Assembly: GCA_016630905.1 (NCBI GenBank)
Contig: WBMQ01000002.1
Location: 2,294,001 to 2,358,000, forward strand
Source of the DNA: Capillidium heterosporum
Taxonomy: Eukaryota > Entomophthoromycota > Entomophthoromycetes > Entomophthorales > Capillidiaceae
DNA length: 64,000 nucleotides
Direction: 5' to 3'
Both the position numbers and the translations under genes were made by a program. Shown one piece after another: positions 1 through 9,514 of the stretch. How positions within the stretch are numbered: the first letter of the stretch is position 1; each line of letters starts with the position of its first letter. The notes beneath the pieces are model-generated. The model saw only the letters and a program-made list of their open reading frames with translations. It had not been told where the DNA came from and made no database searches.

Positions 1-1
1 A

Positions 2-115
2 TCTATAAATACAACTTTGGATGCTCAAGCTTCGCTTAACATATTGAAAAAAGTATTACCTAGATTCAAACTACCAGAACCCTATGTCCTTAAGCTGAAG
101 TTGTCAAAAGATTAG
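2..115 (+). CDS. C-terminal end of an MHR-type regulator (array copy 0, cut by window edge)
   Basis: The frame starting at base 2 encodes 38 residues before TAG at 113-115. They match the last residues of the three complete paralogues downstream: a Leu-Asp-Ala-x-x-Ala-Leu segment, then a Lys/Arg-Phe-Lys-Leu-Pro-x-Pro-Tyr tail. This shows that the array extends to the left of the window. Nothing else of the gene is visible. Identification rests on the paralogues, not on outside homology. Confidence 0.8.
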   Translation, partial: SINTTLDAQASLNILKKVLPRFKLPEPYVLKLKLSKD

Positions 116-1556
116 GACACTTTTCTTGGAATTGTTTATTTTAACTTGGTATTAAACATTGTATTAGTGTATAAGTTCCTAATCTAATGGCTTCAAATAT
201 AGCCTAGTGTTTTTTTGTTTGTCAAGTATATACTTTTAATCCCTAGCACTCAAACAGTAGAATTAAGAAATCATTTATCGGTAAATACGTAGTTGCTCAG
301 TTTTATATGTAGAACAATACATAATTTATAAATGAGCTGATAATTACTTAATAGCCTAATTGATATTTAATAGGAAAATGTGCTATAGGTTTAATACTGC
401 TTAATTACTCAGTTTAATAGTATTTCATCTTATATCTAAGTAGATTCCAGATTACTAGTAAATACCTAAACAAACTTGTAAACTTCTGTAAACTATTTAA
501 AAAAGTGTACACTATGTAGTTGCTACCTTACTGTATATAAGCCTATATTTGTGGAATGGCTTTACAATTCCATAGAAACCATACTAATTTGTATAAATTA
601 CTTTGCTATAAAGCTACTTAGTAACTGCATAATAGATTGAGAAACCTAGTAATTACTATAGCAACTGCATAATTACTAGTGACTACCTAATTGCTATAGT
701 AACTACGTAATTAAAAGGCATTTGATTTTTGTGTAATCAACAAATGATTGCAGATTATTCAATCTATTATGCAGTTACTAAGTAGTTTTGTAGTAAAATG
801 GTTTATGCAAATTGGCAATACTATTTCGAATTTATTGGCTAATCTATTTAAATGCAGCTATTACACATTAAGCTAGTAATTAAATAAGCTCTTCCTATCA
901 ATTCAATTAGAAATCAACTTTGTATTATTCTATAAACTACATATTAGTTTACATACAAAATAACTAGTATACTATTGTACAGTTTCTTTATAACTAAGAA
1001 GTTATACAGTCCAATATTAAACTACCATACTAACTGTATAATCACTTTGAAGATACACAATTATTAAATGCCTTATTATATAACTATACTAACTGTTCAT
1101 TTTATAGATGACTGCACATTTAGCTGGAAAGTGTAACTTTATTCTAGTGAATCTCATTATAGTTTATACAATAAGTTTGAACGGTGATTTAAAAGTGCCG
1201 TTCTTGTAATCTTATAAATCACCAGAACAAAATTCACTAAAATACCGACAAATATATACTTTTAATTAATTCTTTATATATAATGTCCTTTTCAATATAA
1301 TACATATTTTATATCAAAACTGTTCAATTTTAGTTGTTTCTCTTTTATGTGTTTGAGTAGTAAAAGTTACCTTTATATCCAATAGAACACAGATAGTCTA
1401 GTAATTCTACAAATTTGATTTATTAACTTTAGCCAATAGGTTCATGAAGACCTGCTATTGCATAAAATATCCAATAAATAATAGGTTTGGAAAAGATATC
1501 AGATAGCAACCAAACTTCAGTTTCTTTTATTTCTTTATAGCAATCAACAATCCGTT
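116..1556. other. intergenic, AT-rich, with a fold-back element
   Basis: There is no credible gene here. The stretch holds the fold-back element at 614-785 (separate entry) and several loose copies of a short motif resembling GTAGTTGCT or its complement (around 290, 510, 600-790), which suggests local repeat growth. The last 200 bases must hold the promoter of the next gene; I see no clear TATA box. Confidence 0.5.
614..785. repeat. fold-back element with perfect 27-bp inverted repeats
   Basis: Bases 614-640 and 759-785 are perfect reverse complements (27 of 27), and three more pairs follow an outer mismatch. Inside lies a second perfect 12-bp inverted pair, 653-664 with 691-702. The whole 172 bp can therefore fold into a long stem with a secondary hairpin. 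No ORF is present. It resembles a non-autonomous fold-back element or MITE; no target-site duplication was recognised. Confidence 0.75.
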
Positions 1557-3479
1557 ATGGATCGATTACACTTCCTTTCAACCCCGTCCTCATGCGATAA
1601 ACCTATGGATGTTGTCAACTCTTCACAGCTCATCAGTGCCAATATACAAAAATCCTACAAGGAAAAAGCAACCATTCGTATCCAGCTTTTAGAATCTCTA
1701 TTGGAAGAAAAGCTGAGTTATCTAGAAGGGTATCTTAAATTTATAGAATCCGATATAGATAGGTTTAGCTGTAAGAGTAGTATAAACTCAAGTCCAGCCA
1801 AAATAGCATTTATAAAGTATTTAGTATGGGTCAAAAATAAGGCAAAAATCTACCAAACTATGTTGAAGGAGTCTAAGGATAACAAAAGAAGTAGGGAGGA
1901 AAGGCAGATAATGCATCTAGAGTTTATACGTAATATAAGTTCGAAAGTCGACCAGCAGACTCATCTCTTAAATAGGATAGTGCAACAGTATTCGATTAAA
2001 AGTCCAAAGCTACTCAACACACAAGGTAACTATATAATTCCTAGTAAGCATATAGGGCCGATAGGAACCGATGGTTTCCTAATTTCCGAAATACTCAAGG
2101 AAGGTATTGAGCTCTACTGCAATAACCTCGATCCCGATGCCTTTTGGCTCGACCGTGCTTTCTTAACAAAAATCGTATATTCCAAAGAGAACTTACTACT
2201 CAAACATATACTCTTTGATACCTTCTTCAAGCATATGGCAATAACCAAATATGGTGCCAATTTCCAATATCTAAATGAGACCGTCTCCATTGAAACTTTA
2301 CTCCCCTACTGCTACGCCAACCCTAGTCGTGAAAATATAATCGCACTGTTATTTTTAGGGTTAGATGAGTCTTTGAAGTACAACGATATAAAGTCCAAGT
2401 TTTATCTCGGCCATGTATTTAGGATGGCAGATATGTTAAAGTTGAATCCCGATTCCCATGACTACATTGTAGTTAACGATCGAGCTTCTGAGGACCAAGA
2501 GCTTTGGAGGTTACAGTTGTGGCAGATCCTTATGTTTACCCGCATCACCATGCTCTCCATTACATTGAGACTACCTCTAGTCCATACCAGAACTAAGATA
2601 AACTTCGATCACATCTACGCGGCATCCTACTGCTTCCCTACCTCCATACGTAGTCTCAAGGATATAGCTGAGAGCGAGAATCGACTCAAAAATGATGGCA
2701 AAATTGACACCATTCCCATTGTTCTAGTGGGGAAGGCCGACCAGGAAACGTTGGATGAGGCTAAGTGGTACTTCAAAAATATGCTGAAGGGTGTCATGGA
2801 ACAGAGTCAAGTCTTGTTGAATGTTCATGCTGAAAAGCTTCGGAACGGTGATAAAATAGGCTTCAAGCAGCCCAGCATACCTCGAAACGAATTTCTAAGA
2901 CTTGAGGAGGGTATTGACCTAGCTCTTGAAAAGACCCCTAAACAGTATATTGACCCAACTGTCCTACCTCAGTTTTATATATGTAATCAAATGATACTTG
3001 AAGGGTTTGCATTTGAAAAGCCTTATACGACTTCTTACGCTTACAATGGACTATTAGTCTACAAGATTTCGCTGTACTATCCGTTAGCTCTCATCAACCC
3101 TAGACCCCAGGCTTTAGCTGATAAGGAGTCCTGGACCAAAGTTTTGCATGCTGCTGATCGACTCTACGACTTCTTTATCCTGTTCATCCGCAAGTTTTTA
3201 GCCATGGACAATCCGTCCGCCTTTCAGATGATGGATTTTACCGATATGCTACCTGCCATTTATACATACCTTAACTGTATCATCCAAGGTGCCATAGATA
3301 ACTGGCTGTTCGGTGAGTACCTCGCTAAGGCTCAGGCTTTGATCGAAGGATTGGAGACTATTGTCAAGTCCGTCCATACGATTTTGGATGCTAAGAATGC
3401 TCTAGAGATTTTGTGGCAAGTTCTACCCAACTTTGAGTTGCCGGCACCTTATGCTATCAAATTGCAATCGTTGGAATGA
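1557..3479 (+). CDS. fungal transcription-factor MHR-like protein without zinc cluster (array copy 1)
   Basis: A single uninterrupted frame of 640 residues. Residues about 40-70 form a likely coiled coil (Leu/Glu-rich, LLESLLEEKLSYLE) and a basic KRSREE patch lies near 110. The middle (about 190-340) contains NLDPDAFW, a CYANPSR turn and FRMADMLKLNPDS, which resembles the middle homology region of fungal-specific Zn2Cys6 regulators. No CxxC...CxxC cluster is encoded, and none was seen upstream. The ATG at 1557 is used because the paralogues start with the same MxxLxLFxT pattern. Copy 1 is the most divergent member, for example VRMx-type changes and LPYCYANPSRENI where copies 2 and 3 have LPHCYANPSRQSI. 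It could be a regulator that binds DNA through a partner, or an adaptor; function is unknown. Confidence 0.7.
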   Translation: MDRLHFLSTPSSCDKPMDVVNSSQLISANIQKSYKEKATIRIQLLESLLEEKLSYLEGYLKFIESDIDRFSCKSSINSSPAKIAFIKYLVWVKNKAKIYQTMLKESKDNKRSREERQIMHLEFIRNISSKVDQQTHLLNRIVQQYSIKSPKLLNTQGNYIIPSKHIGPIGTDGFLISEILKEGIELYCNNLDPDAFWLDRAFLTKIVYSKENLLLKHILFDTFFKHMAITKYGANFQYLNETVSIETLLPYCYANPSRENIIALLFLGLDESLKYNDIKSKFYLGHVFRMADMLKLNPDSHDYIVVNDRASEDQELWRLQLWQILMFTRITMLSITLRLPLVHTRTKINFDHIYAASYCFPTSIRSLKDIAESENRLKNDGKIDTIPIVLVGKADQETLDEAKWYFKNMLKGVMEQSQVLLNVHAEKLRNGDKIGFKQPSIPRNEFLRLEEGIDLALEKTPKQYIDPTVLPQFYICNQMILEGFAFEKPYTTSYAYNGLLVYKISLYYPLALINPRPQALADKESWTKVLHAADRLYDFFILFIRKFLAMDNPSAFQMMDFTDMLPAIYTYLNCIIQGAIDNWLFGEYLAKAQALIEGLETIVKSVHTILDAKNALEILWQVLPNFELPAPYAIKLQSLE

Positions 3480-4082
3480 TAGAGGGTGCTGCTATACCTT
3501 CATTTTAGCATACTTTTTAACAATATATATCTTTAAATAACACATTTTGTTTTTGATTCTGAGCTTCAACTTTGTATTAAATATTTTGATATAAGCATAT
3601 AATTTGCTATATTTACTTTCTTTACTGGCTGATATCAATACTTCAATTTGTTATACTCAAAGTATATATTCTAAAAGCATCTACTAAATATTTGGATTAC
3701 AAATGGCTATTCCATCTGATATTTCTGTTGAATAGGCTCGCTTTATCAATAATGGTATCCTACAAACTGTATAGTATTGCATATTTTAGACTATTCGCTT
3801 CATAACTGAAGCATTTCGTTGATAGATTATGTAAAACCACAAATCTGATTGAAACCAATGACCACAAAATGGGCTTTCGGTCAATCTGTAGCAGCGTTCA
3901 AAGATGAGGAAACTATAGTAGCTAGTAATGTTTTGTAAAACGAATCATGGCTTCTATTTTCCAAAAAATGTAATTTTGTATTAAATAATTGGTTAACTTG
4001 AAGAATCATACTTTGTTTTGCAAAACCCTAGCAACAGCTTTCTCTAAAGCTCTTTTATATATCTAGAAATCAACCTTCGATT
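3480..4082. other. intergenic spacer between array copies 1 and 2
   Basis: About 600 bases of AT-rich DNA between tandem genes on the same strand. It must contain the 3' end of copy 1 and the promoter of copy 2. No ORF, repeat or clear promoter element was recognised. Confidence 0.5.
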
Positions 4083-5987
4083 ATGAACCAATTAAGCCTA
4101 TTTTTGACACTATCCTTAAGTAACAAACCTGTAGATGTCAACAGCTCTTCACAGCTCATTCGTGCCAAACCGCCCAAATATTTCAATGGTGCTGCAACTA
4201 TCCGCATCCAGCAATTGGAAAATCTATTAAAGGAGAAGCTTTCTTGCCTTGAAGAGCACCTCAAGTTCGTAAAGTCCAATTTAGATAGCATAAGTTCAAA
4301 TTCAACCCGAAGGACATTTGTAAGGTATTTAATGTGGGTCAGAGTAAAGTACCAAAATTTCCAAACAATCGTGAAGGAGTCCAAACGCAACAAGAGAAGT
4401 AGGGAGGAGGGTAACATAATGTGGCTAAAATTTATGCAGAATGTAAATTTAGAAATTGACCAACAGACGTATCTTCTAAATCGGATAATGCAGCAATACT
4501 CGATATCAAACTCGAAACTACCTTACACTCAAGGTAACCAACTAATATCTAGTAAGCACATGGGGCCGATAGGAACTGATGGTTTCCTAATTTCCGAAAT
4601 ACTTAAGGAAGGTATTGAGCTCTACTGCAGCAATCTTGACCCTGATGCGTTTTGGTTGGACCGTACTGCAGTTACCAAACTTGTGTATTCCCCTCAGACA
4701 ACACTGCTCAAGCGTTTACTTTTCGACACTTTTTTCAAACATATGGCTGTAACCAAGTACGGTGCTAAATTCCAATATCTAGAAGAGACTGCACCCATCG
4801 AAACTTTGCTTCCGCACTGCTACGCCAACCCCAGCCGACAAAGTATAGTCGCGCTACTATTTCTAGCAATGGAGGAAGCCTGGAAGTACGATCTCACCAA
4901 GACGAAAATGTATATCAGCCAAGCTTTTCGGATGGCTGATATGTTGGGTCTGAACCCTGACAGCTACGATCCCACCGTTAATATCGACCAAGCTTCTGAA
5001 GGTGAAGAACTGTGGAAGTCGCAGCTGTGGCAGACATTGATGTTCTCTCACAACATGGCGTTTGCCGCCGTACCCGGGCTACCTTTGATTCATACCAAAA
5101 CCAAGGTGACGTTCGAACACCTGTACACATCGACCTACTGCTTTCCTACTTCGATTCGCAATCTCAAAAGTATTGCCGAGAGTGAGACTCAGCCTGGAGC
5201 TAATAGCACGACTGACACTATTCCCTTCATTCAAGTTGAGAAAATCGATGAAGAGGCTTTGGCTGAATCGAAACGATACTTTCGAACTGCTTTAAAGGAC
5301 GGCATGGTGCAGATTCAGGTGCTTTTGAATGTCCACGCTGAACGACTCCGATGCGATGGTGATATTGAGGACAAATATCTAAATTCACCTGAAGAGTTCC
5401 TACGTATCGCCAAGGGTATTGACCGGGCCATCGATCAGACTCCAAAGAAATTCCTCGAACCAACGGTAGTTCCTCAGTACTATCTGTGCAGCCACATGGT
5501 AAGTAAAAGTTTCGCCCTCGAGCAGCCTTATATGGCCGGTTTTGCCTACGCTGGACTACTTGCTTTCAAGATCTCCTTATATTACCCATTGACGCCCAGC
5601 GATCCCAAGCCACAAGTCCTTGTGGACAAAGAATCCTGGCCCAAGGTTTTGGATGCTGCCGATCGACTACATGACTTCTTCGTTCAGTTTATCAGCAAGT
5701 TCTTGGGTATGGCAAATCCGTCGGCCGCCCAATTCGTCAACTTTGGGGATATGTTGCCGGCGATTTATGCTTATCTTAACTGTATAATACAAGGTGCCGT
5801 AGATAGTTGGCTATTGAGTGGATATTTAGGTAAGGCTCAGACATTGGTTGAGGGGCTAGAGACAATTGTCGAATCGCAACATATTTCTTTGGATGCCAAA
5901 GGTGCTTTGGAGGTGTTGGAACCGGCCTTGCAGAAGTTCAAGTTGCCGAAGCCTTATGTAATTAGGTTCAGGCCATTGAAAAATTAG
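4083..5987 (+). CDS. fungal transcription-factor MHR-like protein without zinc cluster (array copy 2)
   Basis: An uninterrupted frame of 634 residues, collinear with copies 1 and 3. It has the N-terminal coiled coil (LENLLKEKLSCLEEHLKF), the basic KRSREE patch, then NLDPDAFWLDR, HCYANPSRQSIVALLFLAME and AFRMADMLGLNPDSYDP, the segment most like the fungal MHR. The conserved tail FKLPKPYVI ends the protein. It is closest to copy 3: long blocks in the middle are identical or nearly so. There is no Zn2Cys6 or other DNA-binding motif. The three intact copies are all intron-free, unlike nearly every other gene here, which may reflect origin of the family from a retroposed or intron-lost ancestor (inference). 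Confidence 0.7.
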   Translation: MNQLSLFLTLSLSNKPVDVNSSSQLIRAKPPKYFNGAATIRIQQLENLLKEKLSCLEEHLKFVKSNLDSISSNSTRRTFVRYLMWVRVKYQNFQTIVKESKRNKRSREEGNIMWLKFMQNVNLEIDQQTYLLNRIMQQYSISNSKLPYTQGNQLISSKHMGPIGTDGFLISEILKEGIELYCSNLDPDAFWLDRTAVTKLVYSPQTTLLKRLLFDTFFKHMAVTKYGAKFQYLEETAPIETLLPHCYANPSRQSIVALLFLAMEEAWKYDLTKTKMYISQAFRMADMLGLNPDSYDPTVNIDQASEGEELWKSQLWQTLMFSHNMAFAAVPGLPLIHTKTKVTFEHLYTSTYCFPTSIRNLKSIAESETQPGANSTTDTIPFIQVEKIDEEALAESKRYFRTALKDGMVQIQVLLNVHAERLRCDGDIEDKYLNSPEEFLRIAKGIDRAIDQTPKKFLEPTVVPQYYLCSHMVSKSFALEQPYMAGFAYAGLLAFKISLYYPLTPSDPKPQVLVDKESWPKVLDAADRLHDFFVQFISKFLGMANPSAAQFVNFGDMLPAIYAYLNCIIQGAVDSWLLSGYLGKAQTLVEGLETIVESQHISLDAKGALEVLEPALQKFKLPKPYVIRFRPLKN

Positions 5988-7057
5988 AGTTTTTATTTAT
6001 TTTAATATATATTAGTAAATGTTTAGTGTTTTGTAAAGAGTACATATCTATTGTAGTATATGTATTGACTTTTAGCTTATACTTGTATATTTTTTGTTGG
6101 CTTTAAATTTTAAAATAATTACTGGTGGCGTGTTTTCATCCTTTTATTATGAGTAAATCTTTATTTTAGATGTTTCATCAAATCATTTTGAAAGGTCCTA
6201 TATCTATCAATTTTGGTGCTGAATACTATGGGAGTCTACTGCTATAGCAGGGTGGTTTCAATTTAATAAGTATATGGTTGAAGACTTTAGGATCAACTAC
6301 ATAAGGATTTTGGAGGAGAGTGTTAGGTAATAAAATCTTGAAGTTGGGTTGAATTGACAATAGAGCTTGGTACGGTAGTTGATGATATGTTGACGTGATT
6401 ATAGCCATTTTTGAGATGGTGTTGTAATTTGAAAGGTCTTGAGGTAAGGTTTTGAACCGGATCCGAAAGTAAACTTTATCAAGGCTAGCAAAGGTAGAAT
6501 AAAGGTGCGTAGTATAGGTGCGTTTCGGGATGTAATGCTCTTGTAATTTATACAAAGTGTCGATAGTAGGCTAAGTTGGTTAGAATGTTCATTTGAAATG
6601 TGTCCATCTAATATTTTAATATGGTTTTTATATATATAGTATAATTCATTTTAAAATAAATACTAAAATCACAAATTAATTGTATGTTAAAATAGCCACA
6701 ACTATTAGTTATAGTACAATTAAATCGAATTTATGTGCTACTCATTTTGAAACGGGCTCTATATATATCGTTTTATAATTGAAGTAATTAGAGTTAAAGC
6801 AATCGCTTAACCTGTAAGATGCCAATTCATGATATTATTTAATGAGTTAACTATATCTTTCAAATTTCCAAACTGTTAGTGCTTTTCTTATGAAATATCC
6901 TAGTTTTGGATCAAGTTGACTTGTAAGCAAACCATGAAGGTTTACCAGGGATCAGTATTCCTAAAATGGCTTCTTTATTGGCTTGGATCAGCTTTAAGAA
7001 AACAGAGTTACAATCTTGAAGACTTTTGCAGTATTTTAGAGAAATCGACATTCGCTT
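5988..7057. other. intergenic spacer between array copies 2 and 3
   Basis: About 1.07 kb. A 109-residue ORF on the - strand occupies 6226-6555 (separate entry). The last 150 bases hold a + strand ORF running into copy 3 in another frame, which looks like chance. No promoter element was recognised. Confidence 0.5.
6226..6555 (-). CDS. hypothetical 109-residue ORF, possibly a decayed LRR/RNI-like gene
   Basis: The ORF has no recognisable domain. Its regularly spaced hydrophobic residues (FASLDKVYF, LSIQPNFKILLPN) are loosely reminiscent of leucine-rich/RNI-like proteins, one of which lies decayed at the right end of this window. Codon use is richer in C-ending codons than random AT-rich DNA. 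It lies inside the spacer of the MHR array and has no partner gene. It could be a relic or a chance ORF; transcription is unproven. Confidence 0.25.
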   Translation of the reverse strand: MYKLQEHYIPKRTYTTHLYSTFASLDKVYFRIRFKTLPQDLSNYNTISKMAIITSTYHQLPYQALLSIQPNFKILLPNTLLQNPYVVDPKVFNHILIKLKPPCYSSRLP

Positions 7058-8983
7058 ATGGATCGACCGCATTTGTTTCCAACCCCACCTTCAATTAGTA
7101 AACCTATAAATGTCAATGATAATTCACAACCCATCTGTACCAACCTTTGCAGATCTTTTAAAGGCAGGGCAGCTTTCCGCATCCAACATTTAGAAATATT
7201 ACTGGAGGAGAAAGTAAGCCGTCTGAAAGAGTACCTTGAGTTCATTGAATCTGATCTATATATACCTAGAGATAGAGAAAACTCAAATTTAAAGCCAACA
7301 AGGAGGGCGTTCATAAGGTACTTAATGTGGGTCAAAAGTAAATCTCAAAACTTCCAAGCTATATTGAAGGAGTCTAAGAGCAGCAAGAGAAGTAGGGAGG
7401 AAAGTAACCTATTGCAACTTAAGTTTATGCAAGGTATAGATTTGGAAATTGATCAACAAGCTTACTTCTTAAACAGGTTGGTACAACAATACTCGTCTAA
7501 AAGTCCAAGATTAGTTTGTACGCAAGATGGTTACATAGTATCGAACAGATACATAGGTCCAATATTAACTGATGATCTTTCGATATCCAAAATTTTGAAA
7601 GAAGGTATTGAACTCTATTGCAATAATCTCGACCCTGATGCGTTTTGGTTTGACCGCACTGCACTAACTGAAATCATATATTCTAAAGATAATTCCTTGC
7701 TCAAGCGTCTACTCTTCGACACTTTCTTTAAGCATATAGCAGTTGAAAAGTATGGTGTCAAATTCCAGTACCTAGATGAGACTGCCCCTGTCGAAACTTT
7801 ATTACCCCATTGCTACGCCAATCCCAGCCGACAAAGTATAGTCACTCTACTGTTTCTGGCCATGGAGGAAGCTTGGCGATACAACCTTACTAAGATGAAA
7901 CTGTATATCAGCCAAGCGTTTCGGATGGCCGATATGCTGGGTCTGAACCCCGACAGCTACGACCCCACTGCTAGTATTGACCAAGCTTCTGAAGGTGAGA
8001 CGTTGTGGAAGTCACAGCTGTGGCAGACATTGGTACTATCCCATAACACGGCATTCGCCGCCGTACCTGGGCTACCCTTGGCTCGTACCAAAGCCAAGGT
8101 GACGTTTGAACACCTGTACACGTCGACCTACTGCTTCCCCACTTCGATCCGCAGCCTCAAAAATATTGCCGAGAATGAGATTCGAATTGAACATAGTACT
8201 AAAATTGACATCATTCCCCGCGTTCAAATTGAGGAAGTCGATCAAGAAGCTTTGCAAGAATCAAAGCGCTACTTCCGGAACGTATTGAAGGATAGCATGG
8301 CCCAGATTCAAGCACTTCTGAACGTCCATGCCGAACAGCTACGATGCGACGATGAAACTGGCAACAAGTATCTTAATTTACCCGAGGAGGAATTCTTACG
8401 TATTGCCGAAGGTATCGATCGGGCTATCGAGCAAACTCCTAAAAGATACCTTGAACCTATTGTTATACCTAAGTACTATTTGTGCAATCACATGGTAAGC
8501 AAAAGTTTCGCCCTCGAGCAGCCCTACATGGTTGGCTACGCCTACACCAGCTTACTTGCCTTCAAGATTTCACTGTACTACCCCCTAGCTCTCATTGACC
8601 CCAAACCGCAAGTCCTAGGTGATAAATTATCCTGGAACAAAGTTTTAAATACCGCCGACCGCTTATACGACTTTTTCGTTTTATTCATTAGTAGGTTTTT
8701 AGGTATGCCAAATCCGTCGGCCTCACAACTCATCAGTTTCGGTGATATGCTACCGGCTATTTACACCTACCTCAACTGCGTTACCCAAAAAGCGGTTGCC
8801 AGTTGGTTATTGGGTGGATATGTGGGCAAAGCTCGAACGTTGGTCGAGGGGTTGGAAGCTATTGTCGAGTCGCAGCACAGTACCTTGGTTGCTAAAGGTA
8901 CTTTGCAGGTCTTGCAGAAAGCTCTACCTAAGTTTAAGGTAGCGAGACTTCATGGAATTAAGTTGAAGTCGTCGAAAGGTTAG
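7058..8983 (+). CDS. fungal transcription-factor MHR-like protein without zinc cluster (array copy 3)
   Basis: An uninterrupted frame of 641 residues, collinear with copies 1 and 2. It has the coiled coil near residues 40-70, KRSREE near 115, NLDPDAFWFDR near 195, HCYANPSRQSIVTLLFLAM near 245, and AFRMADMLGLNPDSYDP near 285. The middle is very close to copy 2, while the N-terminal 60 residues diverge more. The ATG at 7058 matches the paralogues (MDRPHLFPTPP against MDRLHFLSTPS). No zinc cluster or bZIP is seen. Tandem position, shared strand and lack of introns point to serial duplication. The regulator role is inferred from the MHR-like segment only. Confidence 0.7.
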   Translation: MDRPHLFPTPPSISKPINVNDNSQPICTNLCRSFKGRAAFRIQHLEILLEEKVSRLKEYLEFIESDLYIPRDRENSNLKPTRRAFIRYLMWVKSKSQNFQAILKESKSSKRSREESNLLQLKFMQGIDLEIDQQAYFLNRLVQQYSSKSPRLVCTQDGYIVSNRYIGPILTDDLSISKILKEGIELYCNNLDPDAFWFDRTALTEIIYSKDNSLLKRLLFDTFFKHIAVEKYGVKFQYLDETAPVETLLPHCYANPSRQSIVTLLFLAMEEAWRYNLTKMKLYISQAFRMADMLGLNPDSYDPTASIDQASEGETLWKSQLWQTLVLSHNTAFAAVPGLPLARTKAKVTFEHLYTSTYCFPTSIRSLKNIAENEIRIEHSTKIDIIPRVQIEEVDQEALQESKRYFRNVLKDSMAQIQALLNVHAEQLRCDDETGNKYLNLPEEEFLRIAEGIDRAIEQTPKRYLEPIVIPKYYLCNHMVSKSFALEQPYMVGYAYTSLLAFKISLYYPLALIDPKPQVLGDKLSWNKVLNTADRLYDFFVLFISRFLGMPNPSASQLISFGDMLPAIYTYLNCVTQKAVASWLLGGYVGKARTLVEGLEAIVESQHSTLVAKGTLQVLQKALPKFKVARLHGIKLKSSKG

Positions 8984-9514
8984 AGTTCTCATATTATATT
9001 TATTCTTTAATATACGTTAATAAAGTAATATACTTTTAGATTGATGAGTTTAAGCTTTTTAGATAGAATTTTACTATTTAGTTGACATGTAGTATATATT
9101 CATTGTATTAACTAGAGCCTATAATTTATTGTTTGTATAGCTGCTTATATATTCTATACCTATCAATTTTACTAGTAAGTAATGGATTTTGTTGATATTA
9201 GATGAATGTAGATGGTATTAAGTGAGATATGATTGATTTCTTGGCCAAATAGAATTGTTGGTTTATCAAATCGATTAAAGTAGGAACTTAAACTACCATT
9301 ACCGCCTACCAATTTAGAGGTTTATTGTAGCAGGATGTAACTGCACTCGCTATATTTTATTCAACATGTCTACCTATATAAAAACTTCAAGTAAGCAAAT
9401 TTTATGTTCAAAGCGATCCATTTTACAAGCTTTTGCAAACATTGATTGATTTTAGAAACTTTTGCTGAAATCACAATCTACCAAGCTCAAGAAATTTTCG
9501 AAAAATAGAATAGA
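8984..9514. other. intergenic, end of array to seryl-tRNA synthetase
   Basis: About 530 bases, AT-rich. It holds the 3' end of array copy 3 and the promoter of the synthetase gene. No repeat, RNA gene or clear TATA element was recognised. Confidence 0.5.

Noticed and set aside
6916-7098. 60-residue ORF overlapping the start of array copy 3
   Set aside because: It is in another frame from the conserved gene, has no domain and no equivalent ahead of the other copies.
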